Below are positions 23,992 through 33,006 of a stretch of 33,077 nucleotides of DNA, one piece after another. Where the stretch lies: the NCBI GenBank assembly GCA_021847015.1, contig JAJZVW010000032.1, positions 1 to 33,077 of the forward strand, given 5' to 3'. Under the pieces are notes generated by a model. That model saw only the letters and a list, made by a program, of their open reading frames with translations, did no database searches and was not told where the DNA came from. The first letter of the stretch is position 1. Every line of letters begins with the position of its first letter. Origin of the DNA: Pseudomonadota bacterium (lineage in GTDB: Bacteria; Pseudomonadota; Alphaproteobacteria; Rhodospirillales; Magnetospirillaceae). A program made the position numbers and the translations under genes.

Positions 23992-24771
23992 CTACGCGTC
24001 CAGGTCCACCACCACCGGCGTGTGGTCGCTGGCCTTGTCCCTGCCGCGCGGAATCTTGTCGATGACGCAGGCGCGCAGACGGTCGGCGGCCTGGGGCGAC
24101 AGCAGAAGGTGGTCGATGCGCAGACCCAAATCCCGCGGCCACGCGCCCCCCTGGTAATCCCAGAAGGTGTAGGCGTGGGATTCGTCGGGGTGCAGCGCCC
24201 GGAAGGCGTCGGTGTAGCCCAGATGCAGAACGCGGCGCAGCGCGGCCCGGCTTTCCGGGCGGCACAGCGCGTCCAGGCGCCAGGCGGCGGGGTCGTAGAC
24301 GTCGGCGTCGGCGGGGCAGACGTTGTAATCGCCGCCCAGCACCACCGGCATGCCGGAGGCGAGCAGGTCGCGGGCGCGGGCCTCCAGGCGTCGCATCCAG
24401 GCCAGCTTGTAGTCGAACTTGTCGCCGGGAGCGGGGTTGCCGTTGGGCAGGTAAAGGGATGCCACCCGCACCCCGGCGACGGTCGCCTCGATCCAGCGGG
24501 CCTGGTCGTCGCCGTCGCCGCCGGGAAGCCGGCAGCGCACGTCATCGGCGGGCAGGCGCGACAGGATGGCGACGCCGTTGTAGGTCTTCTGCCCGTGGAT
24601 TTCGGCGCGGTAGCCCATGGCCTGGAATTCCAGCATGGGGAAGGCCTCGTCCGGGCATTTGGTCTCCTGGACGAGAACCACGTCCGGCGCGGCTTCCCGC
24701 AGCCAGTCCAGCACGTTGGGCAGGCGGGCCTTGATGGAATTGACGTTCCAGGTGGCTATGCGCAGCGGCAT
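23992..24771 (-). CDS. xth: Exodeoxyribonuclease III
   Basis: DNA-repair AP endonuclease and 3'-5' exonuclease of the EEP superfamily, 259 residues, full family length. Motifs: RIATWNVNSIKAR (4-16), the metal-binding glutamate in VLVQETKCPD, the block LYLPNGNP, GDYNVCPADADVYDP with the catalytic Asp-Asn pair, and the terminal SDHTPVVVDLD with catalytic Asp-His. The start MPLRIATWNVNS is canonical. It converges with the glycosyltransferase gene (15 bases apart) and follows erpA on the same strand after a 132-base gap filled by repeat copy I. Confidence 0.97.
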   Translation of the reverse strand: MPLRIATWNVNSIKARLPNVLDWLREAAPDVVLVQETKCPDEAFPMLEFQAMGYRAEIHGQKTYNGVAILSRLPADDVRCRLPGGDGDDQARWIEATVAGVRVASLYLPNGNPAPGDKFDYKLAWMRRLEARARDLLASGMPVVLGGDYNVCPADADVYDPAAWRLDALCRPESRAALRRVLHLGYTDAFRALHPDESHAYTFWDYQGGAWPRDLGLRIDHLLLSPQAADRLRACVIDKIPRGRDKASDHTPVVVDLDA

Positions 24772-24785
24772 GGGGGACCGTATTG

Positions 24786-24896
24786 GCGTTATCCCGACCG
24801 GGCGAAAGCCGAGCGGAGGGATCGTTCACGCATCGGCGCAAACCGGCAGGGGACGCACCGTGCTGAAAGATCCCTCGGCGTCGCTCGGGATGACAC
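24786..24896. repeat. Palindromic repeat, copy I
   Basis: TTATCCCGACCGGGCG...GCGGAGGGATCGTTCACG and GCTGAAAGATCCCTCGGCG...GCTCGGGATGACACG form the two arms, without the outer ends. It separates the 3' end of erpA from the start of xth and is the only feature in this gap. Confidence 0.8.
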
Positions 24897-24903
24897 GAGA
24901 CGT

Positions 24904-25257
24904 TTACATCGAGAAGCTGCTGCCGCAGCCGCAGGTGGAGGTGGCGTTGGGGTTGCGGATCTGGAACGAGGCGCCGATCAGGTCCTCGACGTAATCCACT
25001 TCGGACCCGCCGAGCAGGCCGAGCGAGGTCTCGTCCACCACCACGGTGACGCCGAACTGGGTGAACAGGAGGTCGTCGTCGTTGACGGAATCGTCGAGAG
25101 AAATGCCGTACTGGAAGCCCGAGCAGCCGCCGCCCGAAACCGACAGGCGCAGCTTCAGGCCAGGGCGGTCCTCCATGCGGATCAGCGCCTGCACGCGGTG
25201 GGCGGCGCTTTCGGTGATGCTGATGCCGGGGGCGGTGGCGAGTGCCGTATCGGCCAT
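24904..25257 (-). CDS. erpA: Iron-sulfur cluster insertion protein ErpA
   Basis: A-type iron-sulfur carrier of 117 residues that transfers clusters to apo-proteins. The three conserved cysteines are Cys45 (SGGGCSGFQYG) and Cys109/Cys111 in the C-terminal STCGCGSSFSM. The N-terminus TALATAPGISITESAAHRV is that of alphaproteobacterial ErpA. It is transcribed divergently from dgt, the usual alphaproteobacterial arrangement. The ATG at 25257 follows GAAAGG by 8 bases. IlvD in this window is a possible client, but that is inference. Confidence 0.94.
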   Translation of the reverse strand: MADTALATAPGISITESAAHRVQALIRMEDRPGLKLRLSVSGGGCSGFQYGISLDDSVNDDDLLFTQFGVTVVVDETSLGLLGGSEVDYVEDLIGASFQIRNPNATSTCGCGSSFSM

Positions 25258-25508
25258 TGGCGGAACCTTTCTGGAACGATGACGATGTGCAGGTTAACAC
25301 CGCCCGAGCCCGGACGGAAGGCGTCTGGGCGCCTGACCGAAAGAGGTGGTGTCTTCCGCGCATCGCGCAAGGTGTCCGGGACGCGGCGTATCCGCGGATG
25401 ACGCAAATTACGCATATGGATTGGGGTAAGTGGCCGCCACGGGCTCCGGGAAATGACGCCGATCGGGTCCTCCCCATCATTCGCGGACAAACCGGCGCCC
25501 CACCCGAA
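25258..25508. other. Intergenic region between divergent erpA and dgt, non-repeat part
   Basis: This stretch has no credible coding sequence and only part of it is needed for erpA expression. The erpA ribosome binding site is at its left end. I could not identify a clear promoter, an IscR site or an RNA. The remaining bases up to dgt are repeat copy J (25509-25642) and a 54-base leader. Confidence 0.5.
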
Positions 25509-25642
25509 GCGGTTCTCGGTATGCGGTATCAGGGAATGTTGTCATCCCGAGCCGACAGCTAGGGATCTTTCACGCGAAAGTGCCGGAAAGATCCCTCGCC
25601 GTCGGCTCGGGACGACAGCGAAAAATGCATAATGAGAACCGC
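25509..25642. repeat. Palindromic intergenic repeat, copy J
   Basis: The left end GCGGTTCTCGGTATGCGG (25509-25526) and right end TGCATAATGAGAACCGC (25626-25642) are inverted copies. Between them are CAGGGAATGTTGTCATCCC, GAGCCGACAGCTAGGGATC, GAAAGATCCCTCGCCGTCGG and CTCGGGACGACAGC. The core hairpin GATCTTTC...GAAAGATC is well preserved. It lies upstream of dgt. Confidence 0.87.
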
Positions 25643-25696
25643 TGCCCCACCCGCGCGCGGGTTGCGTTCACCCCCGGGGCCGGGTAGTGTCCCGCC

Positions 25697-26899
25697 ATGA
25701 CCGCAAGCCCGTTCGTCCGCTCGCACGCCCTCGCGCCCTACGCCAGCCGGCCCGAGGACTCGCGCGGGCGCCTGCACGCCGAACCGGAAAGCTCGACGCG
25801 CACCGCGTTCCAGCGCGACCGCGACCGCATCATCCATTCGGCGGCGTTCCGACGGCTGCAATACAAGACCCAGGTGTTCGTCTACCACGAGGGCGACAAC
25901 TTCCGCACCCGGCTGACCCATTCCCTGGAGGTGTCGCAGATCGCCCGCTCCATCAGCCGGGTGCTGGGTCTGGACGAGGACCTGGCCGAGGCATTGGCGC
26001 TGGCCCACGATCTCGGCCACACCCCCTTCGGCCATGCCGGCGAGGACGCGCTCCAGGAGGTCCTGGCGGATTGGGGCGGCTTCGACCACAACGCCCAGTC
26101 GCTCCGGGTGGTGACCAAGCTGGAGCGGCGCTATCCCGCCTTCGACGGCCTCAATCTGACCTGGGAGACGCTGGAGGGCCTGGTCAAGCACAACGGCCCG
26201 CTGGAAGGGGCGCTGGCGGTGCGCAAAGACCGGCCGCTGCCCGGCGCCATCACCGAATACGCGGGGCGGCACGACCTGGAGATCGCCACCTTCGCCAGCG
26301 CCGAGGCCCAGGTGGCGGCGCTGGCCGACGACATCGCCTACAACAACCACGACATCGACGATGGCCTGCGCGCCGGCCTGTTCACCATCCGCGATCTCGC
26401 CGACGTGCCCCTCGTGGGGCCGGTGTTCCAGGCGGTGGCCCGCGATTTTCCGGGCATCGACGCGTCGCACCAGATCCACGAGGCGGTGCGCGCCCTGATC
26501 GGCATCATGGTGCGCGACCTGGTGGCCGAGACGCGGCGGCGGGTGACGGAACTGGCTCCCGATTCGGCCCGGGCGGTCCGCCATCTGGGCCAGCCGCTGG
26601 TGGCCTTTTCCGAGGAGATGCGCCGCAACGACGCGGCGCTGAAGGACTTCCTGTTCGCCAACATGTACCGGCACTTCACCGTCAACCGCATGACCAGCAA
26701 GGGCCGCCGCGTGGTGAAGGACCTGTTCCACCTGCTCCATGCCGAACCCGAATGCCTGCCGCCCGAATGGAGCCGGCTGGCCGACGGGCGCGGCACGCCC
26801 AAGACCGCCCGCGTGGTGGCCGACTACATCGCGGGGATGACCGACCGTCTTGCTTTGGACGAGCATCGCCGGCTGTTCGACATGCAAGAGAAGCCATGA
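25697..26899 (+). CDS. dgt: Deoxyguanosinetriphosphate triphosphohydrolase-like protein
   Basis: HD-domain dNTPase that releases triphosphate from deoxynucleotides, controlling dNTP pools. The 400-residue length is that of the shorter alphaproteobacterial group rather than the 505-residue E. coli Dgt. Metal-binding residues are His75 (RLTHSLEV) and His104-Asp105 (ALAHDLGHTPFGHAGEDAL), with a further Asp in ALADDIAYNNHDIDDGL. The N-terminal FQRDRDRIIHSAAFRRLQYK is the family signature. It is divergent from erpA and upstream of argS. A 243-base gap with a double repeat separates dgt from argS. The ATG at 25697 is weakly preceded by GGGGCCGGG. Confidence 0.94.
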   Translation: MTASPFVRSHALAPYASRPEDSRGRLHAEPESSTRTAFQRDRDRIIHSAAFRRLQYKTQVFVYHEGDNFRTRLTHSLEVSQIARSISRVLGLDEDLAEALALAHDLGHTPFGHAGEDALQEVLADWGGFDHNAQSLRVVTKLERRYPAFDGLNLTWETLEGLVKHNGPLEGALAVRKDRPLPGAITEYAGRHDLEIATFASAEAQVAALADDIAYNNHDIDDGLRAGLFTIRDLADVPLVGPVFQAVARDFPGIDASHQIHEAVRALIGIMVRDLVAETRRRVTELAPDSARAVRHLGQPLVAFSEEMRRNDAALKDFLFANMYRHFTVNRMTSKGRRVVKDLFHLLHAEPECLPPEWSRLADGRGTPKTARVVADYIAGMTDRLALDEHRRLFDMQEKP

Positions 26900-26905
26900 A
26901 CCTCA

Positions 26906-27141
26906 GCCGTTCTCATCATACGCTCTCGCTCGGATTGTCATCCCGACCGAGCGCAAGCGAGTGGAGGGATCTTTCACGCGACGGTGCCCGAAAGGTCCCT
27001 CGGCCGCGCTCGGGACGACAGGAAAAGGAGTCTGTCGTTCCGATGGAGCGTCAGCGACGAGGAACCTTTCACGTAGCGTGACAGAAAGGTCCCTTGGCTG
27101 CGCTCGGGACGACAACGAAAAAACCCGTAATGGGAACCGCC
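26906..27141. repeat. Palindromic intergenic repeat, copy K (double core)
   Basis: The outer ends are GCCGTTCTCATCATACG (26906-26922) and CGTAATGGGAACCGC (27127-27141). Two full core palindromes sit in tandem between them: about 26938-27020 (GTCATCCCGACCGAGCGC ... GCTCGGGACGACAGG) and about 27032-27116 (GTCGTTCCGATGGAGCG ... GCTCGGGACGACAACG). At 236 bp it is the longest copy. It fills the whole gap between dgt and argS. Confidence 0.87.
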
Positions 27142-27142
27142 G

Positions 27143-28897
27143 ATGAACCTGTTCAAGTATTTCCGGGACGAGATCGTCGCCATCCTCGGCCGGCTGGAAG
27201 CCGCCGGCCGCCTGCCCGCCGGGCTGGATACCGCCAAGGTGACGGCCGAACCCCCGCGCGAGGCCGAACACGGCGACGTCGCCACCAACGCCGCCATGGT
27301 GCTGTCCAAGCCGGCCGGCATGAAGCCGCGCGACCTGGCCGCGCTGCTGGCCGCCGAACTGGGCGCGCATCCGGCGGTGACGGCGGTCGAGGTGGCGGGA
27401 CCCGGCTTCATCAATCTGCGTCTGGCCGACGAATTCTGGGCCGACCGTCTGGCCGACGTGCTGCGGGCGGGCCAAGCCTATGGCGATTCGCAGGCAGGAC
27501 GGGGGCAGCGGGTCAACGTCGAATACGTCTCCGCCAATCCCACCGGCCCCATGCATATCGGCCACGCCCGCGGCGCGGTGGTGGGCGACGCCCTGGCGGC
27601 GCTGCTGGACAAGGCGGGCTTTTCGGTGGCCCGCGAATACTACATCAACGACGCCGGCGCCCAGGTGGACGTGCTGGCCCGCTCGGCGCACTTGCGCTAC
27701 CGCGAGGCATTGGGCGAGGACATCGGCACCATCCCCGAGGGGCTCTATCCCGGCGACTATCTCAAGCCCGTGGGCGAGGCCCTGGCTGCCCGCGACGGGA
27801 CCAAGTGGCGGGACGCGCCCGAATCCGAATGGCTGCCCGAGTTCCGCGCCTTCGCCGTCGCGGCGATGATGGGCATGATCCGCGAGGACCTGGCGGCGCT
27901 GGGGGTCAAGCACGACGTGTTCACCTCGGAGCGGGGTCTGGTGGCGGGCGGCAAGGTCGATGCCGCGCTGGACTTCCTGGCCGAGCGCGGCCTGGTCTAC
28001 GAGGGCGTGCTGGAGCCGCCCAAGGGCAAGCTCCCCGACGATTGGGAGCCGCGCCCGCAGACCCTGTTCCGCGCCACCCGATTTGGCGACGACGTGGACC
28101 GGCCGCTGAAGAAGTCGGACGGGTCGTGGACCTATTTCGCCTCGGACATCGCCTATCACCTGGACAAGTTCCGGCGCGGCTTTCCCCTCATGATCGACGT
28201 GTGGGGCGCTGACCACGGCGGCTACGTCAAGCGCATGCAGGCGGCGGTGCGCGCGGTGACCGGGGAGGGCGGCGAACTCGACGTCAAACTGTGCCAGATG
28301 GTCAATCTGCTCAAGGGCGGGCAGCCGTTCCGCATGAGCAAGCGGGCCGGCACCTTCGTCACGCTCCGCGATCTGGTCGACGCCGTGGGCAAGGACGTGG
28401 TGCGCTTCATCATGCTGACGCGCAAGAACGACGCCCACCTCGATTTCGATCTCGACAAGGTGCTGGAGCAGTCCCGCGACAACCCGGTCTTCTATGTCCA
28501 ATACGCCCATGCGCGCTCGCGTTCGGTGATGCGGCACGCGGCGGCGCTGTGGCCGGAGGCCGACATCTCCGGCGACGCTCTTGCCCGCGCCCCGCTGCGG
28601 CGCTTGACCGACCCCGCCGAGCTTGCTTTGATCAAGGCGCTGGCGGGCTGGCCGCGCCTCGTGGAAAGCGCCGCCGAAGCCCACGAGCCCCACCGCGTCG
28701 CCTTCTATCTCTACGATCTGGCGGCGGCGTTCCACGCCTTGTGGAACAAGGGCAAGGATGAGGCGCGGCTCCGCTTCCTGATCGAGGAGGACCGCGACGT
28801 CTCGCTGGCCCGCCTGGGTCTGGTGCGGGCGGTGGCGTCTGTGATCGCGTCGGGCCTGTCGGTTTTCGGCGTCGAGCCCGTGGAGGAGATGCGCTGA
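27143..28897 (+). CDS. argS: Arginyl-tRNA synthetase
   Basis: Charges tRNA-Arg; class I synthetase of 584 residues. Motifs: an N-terminal Add-1 domain ([20 protein letters not shown]), the HIGH motif at 138-141 in [38 protein letters not shown], and the KMSK-like [18 protein letters not shown]. An anticodon-binding DALR domain ends the protein. The ATG at 27143 lies one base beyond the repeat copy K, so its ribosome-binding region (GGGAACCGCCG) is repeat sequence. It heads the run argS, SPOR protein, nagZ, S2P, scpA, scpB, in which consecutive genes overlap or nearly touch. Confidence 0.98.
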   Translation: MNLFKYFRDEIVAILGRLEAAGRLPAGLDTAKVTAEPPREAEHGDVATNAAMVLSKPAGMKPRDLAALLAAELGAHPAVTAVEVAGPGFINLRLADEFWADRLADVLRAGQAYGDSQAGRGQRVNVEYVSANPTGPMHIGHARGAVVGDALAALLDKAGFSVAREYYINDAGAQVDVLARSAHLRYREALGEDIGTIPEGLYPGDYLKPVGEALAARDGTKWRDAPESEWLPEFRAFAVAAMMGMIREDLAALGVKHDVFTSERGLVAGGKVDAALDFLAERGLVYEGVLEPPKGKLPDDWEPRPQTLFRATRFGDDVDRPLKKSDGSWTYFASDIAYHLDKFRRGFPLMIDVWGADHGGYVKRMQAAVRAVTGEGGELDVKLCQMVNLLKGGQPFRMSKRAGTFVTLRDLVDAVGKDVVRFIMLTRKNDAHLDFDLDKVLEQSRDNPVFYVQYAHARSRSVMRHAAALWPEADISGDALARAPLRRLTDPAELALIKALAGWPRLVESAAEAHEPHRVAFYLYDLAAAFHALWNKGKDEARLRFLIEEDRDVSLARLGLVRAVASVIASGLSVFGVEPVEEMR

Positions 28898-28898
28898 C

Positions 28899-29825
28899 AT
28901 GAGCTTGCGGCCCGGCGACGATTTCGATCGCGACATCCTCGATATCATTCCCGAGCGCTTCGACGCCGACGCCGATTCCCGGCATGCGCGCGCCGGCCAT
29001 CGGCTGCGGACGACGGTCACCCTGATCGTGGCCGCGGTTGCCGTCGGTGGGCTCGTGGCCGCGGGATTGCGCTTCGTCGGCACCAAGCCGGCGGCTGGTC
29101 CCGGCATTCCGGTCATCAAGGCCGACGACCGGCCGATCCGGGTGCGCCCGGACGACCGCGGCGGCATGGAAGTGCCCAATCAGGACAAGCTGGTCTACGA
29201 CAAGATGCAGGGCGAGGGGGAGCCGAAGACCGAACAGCTCCTGGCTCCGCCCGAGCAGCCGATGCTGCCGCCCAAGGCCAACCCCGCCGCCGATGCGGCC
29301 ACACCGGCTCCGGGGGCGCCCGCGGCGGCCAAGCCGGCCGAATCTGCGGCGGCGGCCCCGCCGGCCGCCGCGTCCCAGACGGCGGGGAACACCGCCGAGG
29401 AATCGCCCGGGGCGTCCTACCGCCCGGTTCAGGAACGGCCCCAGAGCCAGGCCCAGCCGACGAAGCTGGCCGCCGCGGCCGCTCCCGTCGCGCCGGCCGC
29501 CCCCGCGCATGACTCCCGGGCGGCCGCCGTTTCCGCGCCGCCGGCACCCGCCGCCCACAAGGCCGCGCCGCCGCCGGCCGGGGAGTACGTGGTCCAGTTG
29601 GGCGCGGTGCGCTCGGCCGAAGCGGCGGACAAGGAATGGGCGCGCGTCTCCCACGCCCATGCCGAACTGTTGGGCGGCCTCAAGCCCGACATCATCCGCG
29701 TCGAACTGGGGGAGAGGGGTGTCTTCTGGCGTATCCGGGCCGGCAGCCTGAACGAGGCCGCCGCCCACCGCCTGTGCCAGGAACTGGCGAAACGCAACCA
29801 AGGATGCATCGTTGCCCGCAAATAG
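28899..29825 (+). CDS. SPOR-domain membrane protein
   Basis: A 308-residue single-pass inner-membrane protein. Residues 1-35 are cytosolic and charged. A transmembrane segment (TVTLIVAAVAVGGLVAAGLR) spans about 36-58. A long Pro/Ala-rich periplasmic linker follows (about 100-225). The C-terminal SPOR domain begins at GEYVVQLGAVRSAEAADKEW and ends CQELAKRNQGCIVARK (about 228-308). SPOR domains bind denuded septal peptidoglycan, so a role in division or septal wall remodelling is likely. The gene starts 1 base after the argS stop and overlaps nagZ by 14 bases. NagZ is a peptidoglycan-recycling enzyme, which fits the context. Confidence 0.9.
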   Translation: MSLRPGDDFDRDILDIIPERFDADADSRHARAGHRLRTTVTLIVAAVAVGGLVAAGLRFVGTKPAAGPGIPVIKADDRPIRVRPDDRGGMEVPNQDKLVYDKMQGEGEPKTEQLLAPPEQPMLPPKANPAADAATPAPGAPAAAKPAESAAAAPPAAASQTAGNTAEESPGASYRPVQERPQSQAQPTKLAAAAAPVAPAAPAHDSRAAAVSAPPAPAAHKAAPPPAGEYVVQLGAVRSAEAADKEWARVSHAHAELLGGLKPDIIRVELGERGVFWRIRAGSLNEAAAHRLCQELAKRNQGCIVARK

Positions 29826-30840
29826 CCGGACTCCCGCTGCGGCCGTGTTCGGCTGCGCCGGCCTCGTTCTTTCCGACGATGAACGCCGTTTCTTCGAGCG
29901 CGTCGATCCTCTCGGCTTCATCCTGTTCGCCCGCAACGTCGAATCGCCCGCGCAGGTCGCCGCCCTGGTGGCCGCGCTGCGGGCGTGCGTGAACCGCGCG
30001 GACGCGCCGGTGATGATCGACCAGGAGGGAGGAAAGGTGCAGCGCCTCAAGCCGCCGCACTGGCGCAAAGCGCCGGCCGGCGAGCCTTTCGCCCGTCTGG
30101 CCGCGCGCGACCCCGCCGCCGCGGTGGAGGCGTTGCGGCTCAACTTCCGCCTGATCGGCCGTGACCTCGCCGCCTTGGGCATCGACGTGGATTGCGCGCC
30201 GGTGCTCGACGTTCCGGTGGCGGGCGCCCACGACGTGATCGGCGACCGGGCCTATGGCAGCGAGCCCGGCCTCGTCGCCGAACTCGGCCGGGCGGCGATG
30301 GCCGGCCTGCTGGATGAGGGCGTGCTGCCGGTGGTCAAGCATATCCCCGGCCACGGCCGCGCCACGGTCGACAGCCATCTGTCCCTGCCGGTGGTGGAGG
30401 CGTCCCGCGACGAGCTGGAGGCGCGGGATTTCGCTCCCTTCCGCGCCCTGGCGGACGCGCCGTGGGCGATGACCGCGCATGTGGTGTACAGGGCCATCGA
30501 CCCCGACCGGCCCGCCACCACCTCGGCGCGGGTGATCGGCGAGATCGTGCGCGGCCTCATCGGCTTCGACGGGGTGCTGGTGTCCGACGACCTGTCCATG
30601 AAGGCCTTGGCCGGCGGCTTCGACGGCCGCACCCGCCAGGCGCTGGACGCCGGCTGCGACGTGGTGCTCCACTGCAACGGCGACATGGCCGAGATGGAGG
30701 CGGTGGCCGTCGGGCTGCGCCCCCTGACCGAGATCGCGCAGGAGCGCGTCGCCCGCGCCGCGTCCATGAAGCGCCGGCCCCAGCCCTTCGACGCCGCCGA
30801 CGCCGCCTTGCGGGTCGAGCGGGCACTGGGGGCGGCATGA
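29812..30840 (+). CDS. nagZ: Beta-N-acetylhexosaminidase
   Basis: Cytosolic family GH3 enzyme that removes GlcNAc from anhydro-muropeptides during peptidoglycan recycling. The 342-residue protein has VFGCAGLVLSDDERRFF (13-29), GFILFARNV, MIDQEGGKVQRLKPPHW, then VKHIPGHGRATVDSH with the conserved His/Asp dyad, and LVSDDLSMKAL with the catalytic Asp. The start is probably the TTG at 29812, overlapping the SPOR gene by 14 bases; no ATG is well placed before the conserved region. Lytic transglycosylase products (see slt) would be upstream substrates in the cell. It overlaps the next gene by 4 bases. Confidence 0.95.
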   Translation: MPANSRTPAAAVFGCAGLVLSDDERRFFERVDPLGFILFARNVESPAQVAALVAALRACVNRADAPVMIDQEGGKVQRLKPPHWRKAPAGEPFARLAARDPAAAVEALRLNFRLIGRDLAALGIDVDCAPVLDVPVAGAHDVIGDRAYGSEPGLVAELGRAAMAGLLDEGVLPVVKHIPGHGRATVDSHLSLPVVEASRDELEARDFAPFRALADAPWAMTAHVVYRAIDPDRPATTSARVIGEIVRGLIGFDGVLVSDDLSMKALAGGFDGRTRQALDAGCDVVLHCNGDMAEMEAVAVGLRPLTEIAQERVARAASMKRRPQPFDAADAALRVERALGAA

Positions 30841-31523
30841 TCAACATGGCCGCCCTGGTGCAGGGCATCACCGTCTGGGCGCTGCCGCTGATCTTCGCCG
30901 TCACCCTGCACGAGGCCGCGCACGGCTACGCGGCGCTGGCGCTGGGCGACGACACCGCGCGGCGGATGGGGCGGCTGTCCCTCAATCCGATCCGCCACAT
31001 CGACCCCCTGGGCACGCTGCTGCTGCCGGCGATCATGCTGGCCCTGGGCGGCGTGGTGTTCGGATGGGCCAAACCGGTGCCGGTGAACTTCAACAAGCTG
31101 AGGGGCAAACGGCTGGGCATGGTGGCGGTGGCCGCCGCCGGGCCGGCCCTCAACGTCGCCCTGGCGGTGCTGTCGGTCCTGCTCATCAACATCCTTCCCC
31201 ACATCCCCGACCAGGGGCGGGCATGGCTGCTGTTCAACCTTCAGAACGCGCTCTACCTCAATCTGCTGGTCGCCGTGTTCAACATGCTGCCGATCCCGCC
31301 GCTGGACGGCGGCCGCGTCGCCGTGGGCCTGCTGCCGCGGGGGCTGGCGATGCGGCTGGCGCGGCTCGAAAACGTCGGCGTGCTCATCATCCTGACGGCG
31401 CTGTTCCTGCTGCCGATGGCCGGCCGCGCCATCGGGGTGAACCTCGACCTGTTCAACTGGCTGGTCAACGGCCCGGTCGACTGGCTGGCGAACCGCATCG
31501 TCACCGCCGTCGGGCCATGGTGA
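30837..31523 (+). CDS. Site-2 protease (M50) family membrane protein
   Basis: A 228-residue polytopic membrane protein of the M50 zinc metalloprotease family. The HExxH motif is LHEAAHGYAALALGD (about 23-37) in the first long hydrophobic segment. The third-ligand motif is NMLPIPPLDGGRV near residue 150. The order of motifs and the presence of RMGRLSLNPIRHIDPLGTLL are typical of the small bacterial S2P homologues without a PDZ domain. The substrate is unknown. The ATG at 30837 overlaps the nagZ stop (ATGA); an in-frame ATG at 30846 is an alternative. It lies between nagZ and scpA, a common alphaproteobacterial neighbourhood. Confidence 0.93.
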   Translation: MINMAALVQGITVWALPLIFAVTLHEAAHGYAALALGDDTARRMGRLSLNPIRHIDPLGTLLLPAIMLALGGVVFGWAKPVPVNFNKLRGKRLGMVAVAAAGPALNVALAVLSVLLINILPHIPDQGRAWLLFNLQNALYLNLLVAVFNMLPIPPLDGGRVAVGLLPRGLAMRLARLENVGVLIILTALFLLPMAGRAIGVNLDLFNWLVNGPVDWLANRIVTAVGPW

Positions 31524-31537
31524 GCGGCTGACCGGGG

Positions 31538-32344
31538 ATGGCCGGCACCCTGTTCGAGGAGGATCGGGACGGACCGGCCGACGACGGCGAGAGGCTGGTC
31601 CTCGATCTGGAGGGGTTCGAGGGGCCGCTCGACCTGCTGCTGGCCCTGGCCCGCGAGCAGAAGGTGGACCTGGCGCGGCTGTCGATCCTGCGCCTCGCCG
31701 ACCAGTATCTCGCCTTTGTCAACCGGGTGCGCCAGCGCCACCTCGACCTCGCCGCCGAGTATCTGGTGATGGCGGCGTGGCTGGCCTACCTCAAGTCCCG
31801 GCTGCTGCTTCCCGAACCCGAGGAGGAGGCCGAGGGCGAGGTGTCGGCGGCGGACATGGCCGAGGCGCTGGCCTTCCGCCTGCGCCGGCTGGAGGCCATG
31901 CGGCGGGCCGGGGAACGGCTGATGGCCCTTCCGCGGCTGGGGCGCGACATGTTCGCCAGGGGCGCGCCGGAAAGCCTGGAAACCACCCTGCGCTCGGTGT
32001 TCGACCTTGGTCTTTACGACCTGCTGAAGGCCTATGCCGACCACATCGTGCGGACCTCGGTGCGCACGCTGCATGTGGAGGCCCCCGATCTGTGGTCGGT
32101 GGACGACGCGCTGCGGCGGTTGGAGCGCATGGTGGGCAAGCTGCCCGACTGGTCGGTGCTGTCGGCCTATCTGCCGGCCATCGAGGGGGATAAGCTGAAG
32201 ATGAAGTCGGCCATCGCCGCCACTTTCGTGGCCGCGCTGGAACTGACGCGCCAGGGACGGCTGCGGCTGCGCCAGGACGGCGGGCCGTATGCGCCCATCC
32301 ATGTCAAGGCGGCGGCGCCCGGCGAGGAGGAATCGCCCGAATGA
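31538..32344 (+). CDS. scpA: Segregation and condensation protein A
   Basis: Kleisin subunit of the SMC-ScpAB condensin, which compacts and segregates the chromosome. The 268-residue protein has the conserved N-terminal block LVLDLEGFEGPLDLLLALAR (18-37) and the helical segment YLVMAAWLAYLKSRLLLPEP. A winged-helix C-terminus follows. It starts 14 bases after the S2P gene. It overlaps scpB by the 4-base ATGA at 32341-32344, so the two are translationally coupled. The SMC gene is not in the window. Confidence 0.95.
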   Translation: MAGTLFEEDRDGPADDGERLVLDLEGFEGPLDLLLALAREQKVDLARLSILRLADQYLAFVNRVRQRHLDLAAEYLVMAAWLAYLKSRLLLPEPEEEAEGEVSAADMAEALAFRLRRLEAMRRAGERLMALPRLGRDMFARGAPESLETTLRSVFDLGLYDLLKAYADHIVRTSVRTLHVEAPDLWSVDDALRRLERMVGKLPDWSVLSAYLPAIEGDKLKMKSAIAATFVAALELTRQGRLRLRQDGGPYAPIHVKAAAPGEEESPE

Positions 32345-33006
32345 ATGCGGATTTCGACCTCGTCCGCCTGATCGAGGCGGTGCTGTTTGCCGCGCAGGCG
32401 CCCATGGACGCCCGAGATCTGGCCGCTCGCCTGCCCGAAGGCGCCGACGTCGCCGGCCTGCTGGACGAGGTGCGGCGCCAGTACGCGCCGCGCGGCGTCA
32501 ATCTGGTGGAGCGAGACGGCAAATGGGCCTTTCGCACCGCCGCCGACTTGGCGGGCCGGCTGCATGTGGAAACCACCGAGGTGCGGCGGCTGTCCCGCGC
32601 CGCCGTCGAGGTGCTGGCCATCGTCGCCTACCACCAGCCGGTCACCCGCGCCGAGATCGAGGACATCCGCGGCGTGGCGCTGTCCAAAGGGACGCTGGAC
32701 GCGCTGTTCGACGCCGGCTGGATCCGGCCCAAAGGGCGGCGGCGGACGCCCGGCCGGCCGCTGCAATGGGCGACTACCGAGGGTTTCCTCGACCATTTCG
32801 GTCTGGAGAGTCTGGACGATCTGCCCGACGCCAAGGAGTTGAAGGCGTCCGGCCTCCTCGACGCGCGCCCCGCCGCCGATGCCTACGGCAACCGCGCGGT
32901 GGACGCCGGCACGCCGGTGGATACCGGCGAGGCGGAAGACGAAGACGATGAGCGGGAGTTGCGGGGGGAGTTACGGGGACAGGAGTTACGGGGACACAAT
33001 ACTTAA
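32341..33006 (+). CDS. scpB: Segregation and condensation protein B, with a repeat-derived C-terminus
   Basis: Partner of ScpA in the condensin complex; a dimer of two winged-helix domains. The 221-residue protein has the conserved LIEAVLFAAQAPMDARDLAA (10-29) and VEVLAIVAYHQPVTRAEIED, then the RGVALSKGTLDALFDAGWI and PLQWATTEGFLDHFGLESL blocks. The family core ends near residue 165, and an acidic stretch follows (TGEAEDEDDE). The last 17 or so residues (ELRGELRGQELRGHNT) are encoded by a tandem nucleotide repeat, and the stop codon (TAA at 33004-33006) lies inside a repeat unit. The original C-terminus has probably been replaced or extended. A tat gene often follows in relatives but is outside the window. 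Confidence 0.94.
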   Translation: MNADFDLVRLIEAVLFAAQAPMDARDLAARLPEGADVAGLLDEVRRQYAPRGVNLVERDGKWAFRTAADLAGRLHVETTEVRRLSRAAVEVLAIVAYHQPVTRAEIEDIRGVALSKGTLDALFDAGWIRPKGRRRTPGRPLQWATTEGFLDHFGLESLDDLPDAKELKASGLLDARPAADAYGNRAVDAGTPVDTGEAEDEDDERELRGELRGQELRGHNT

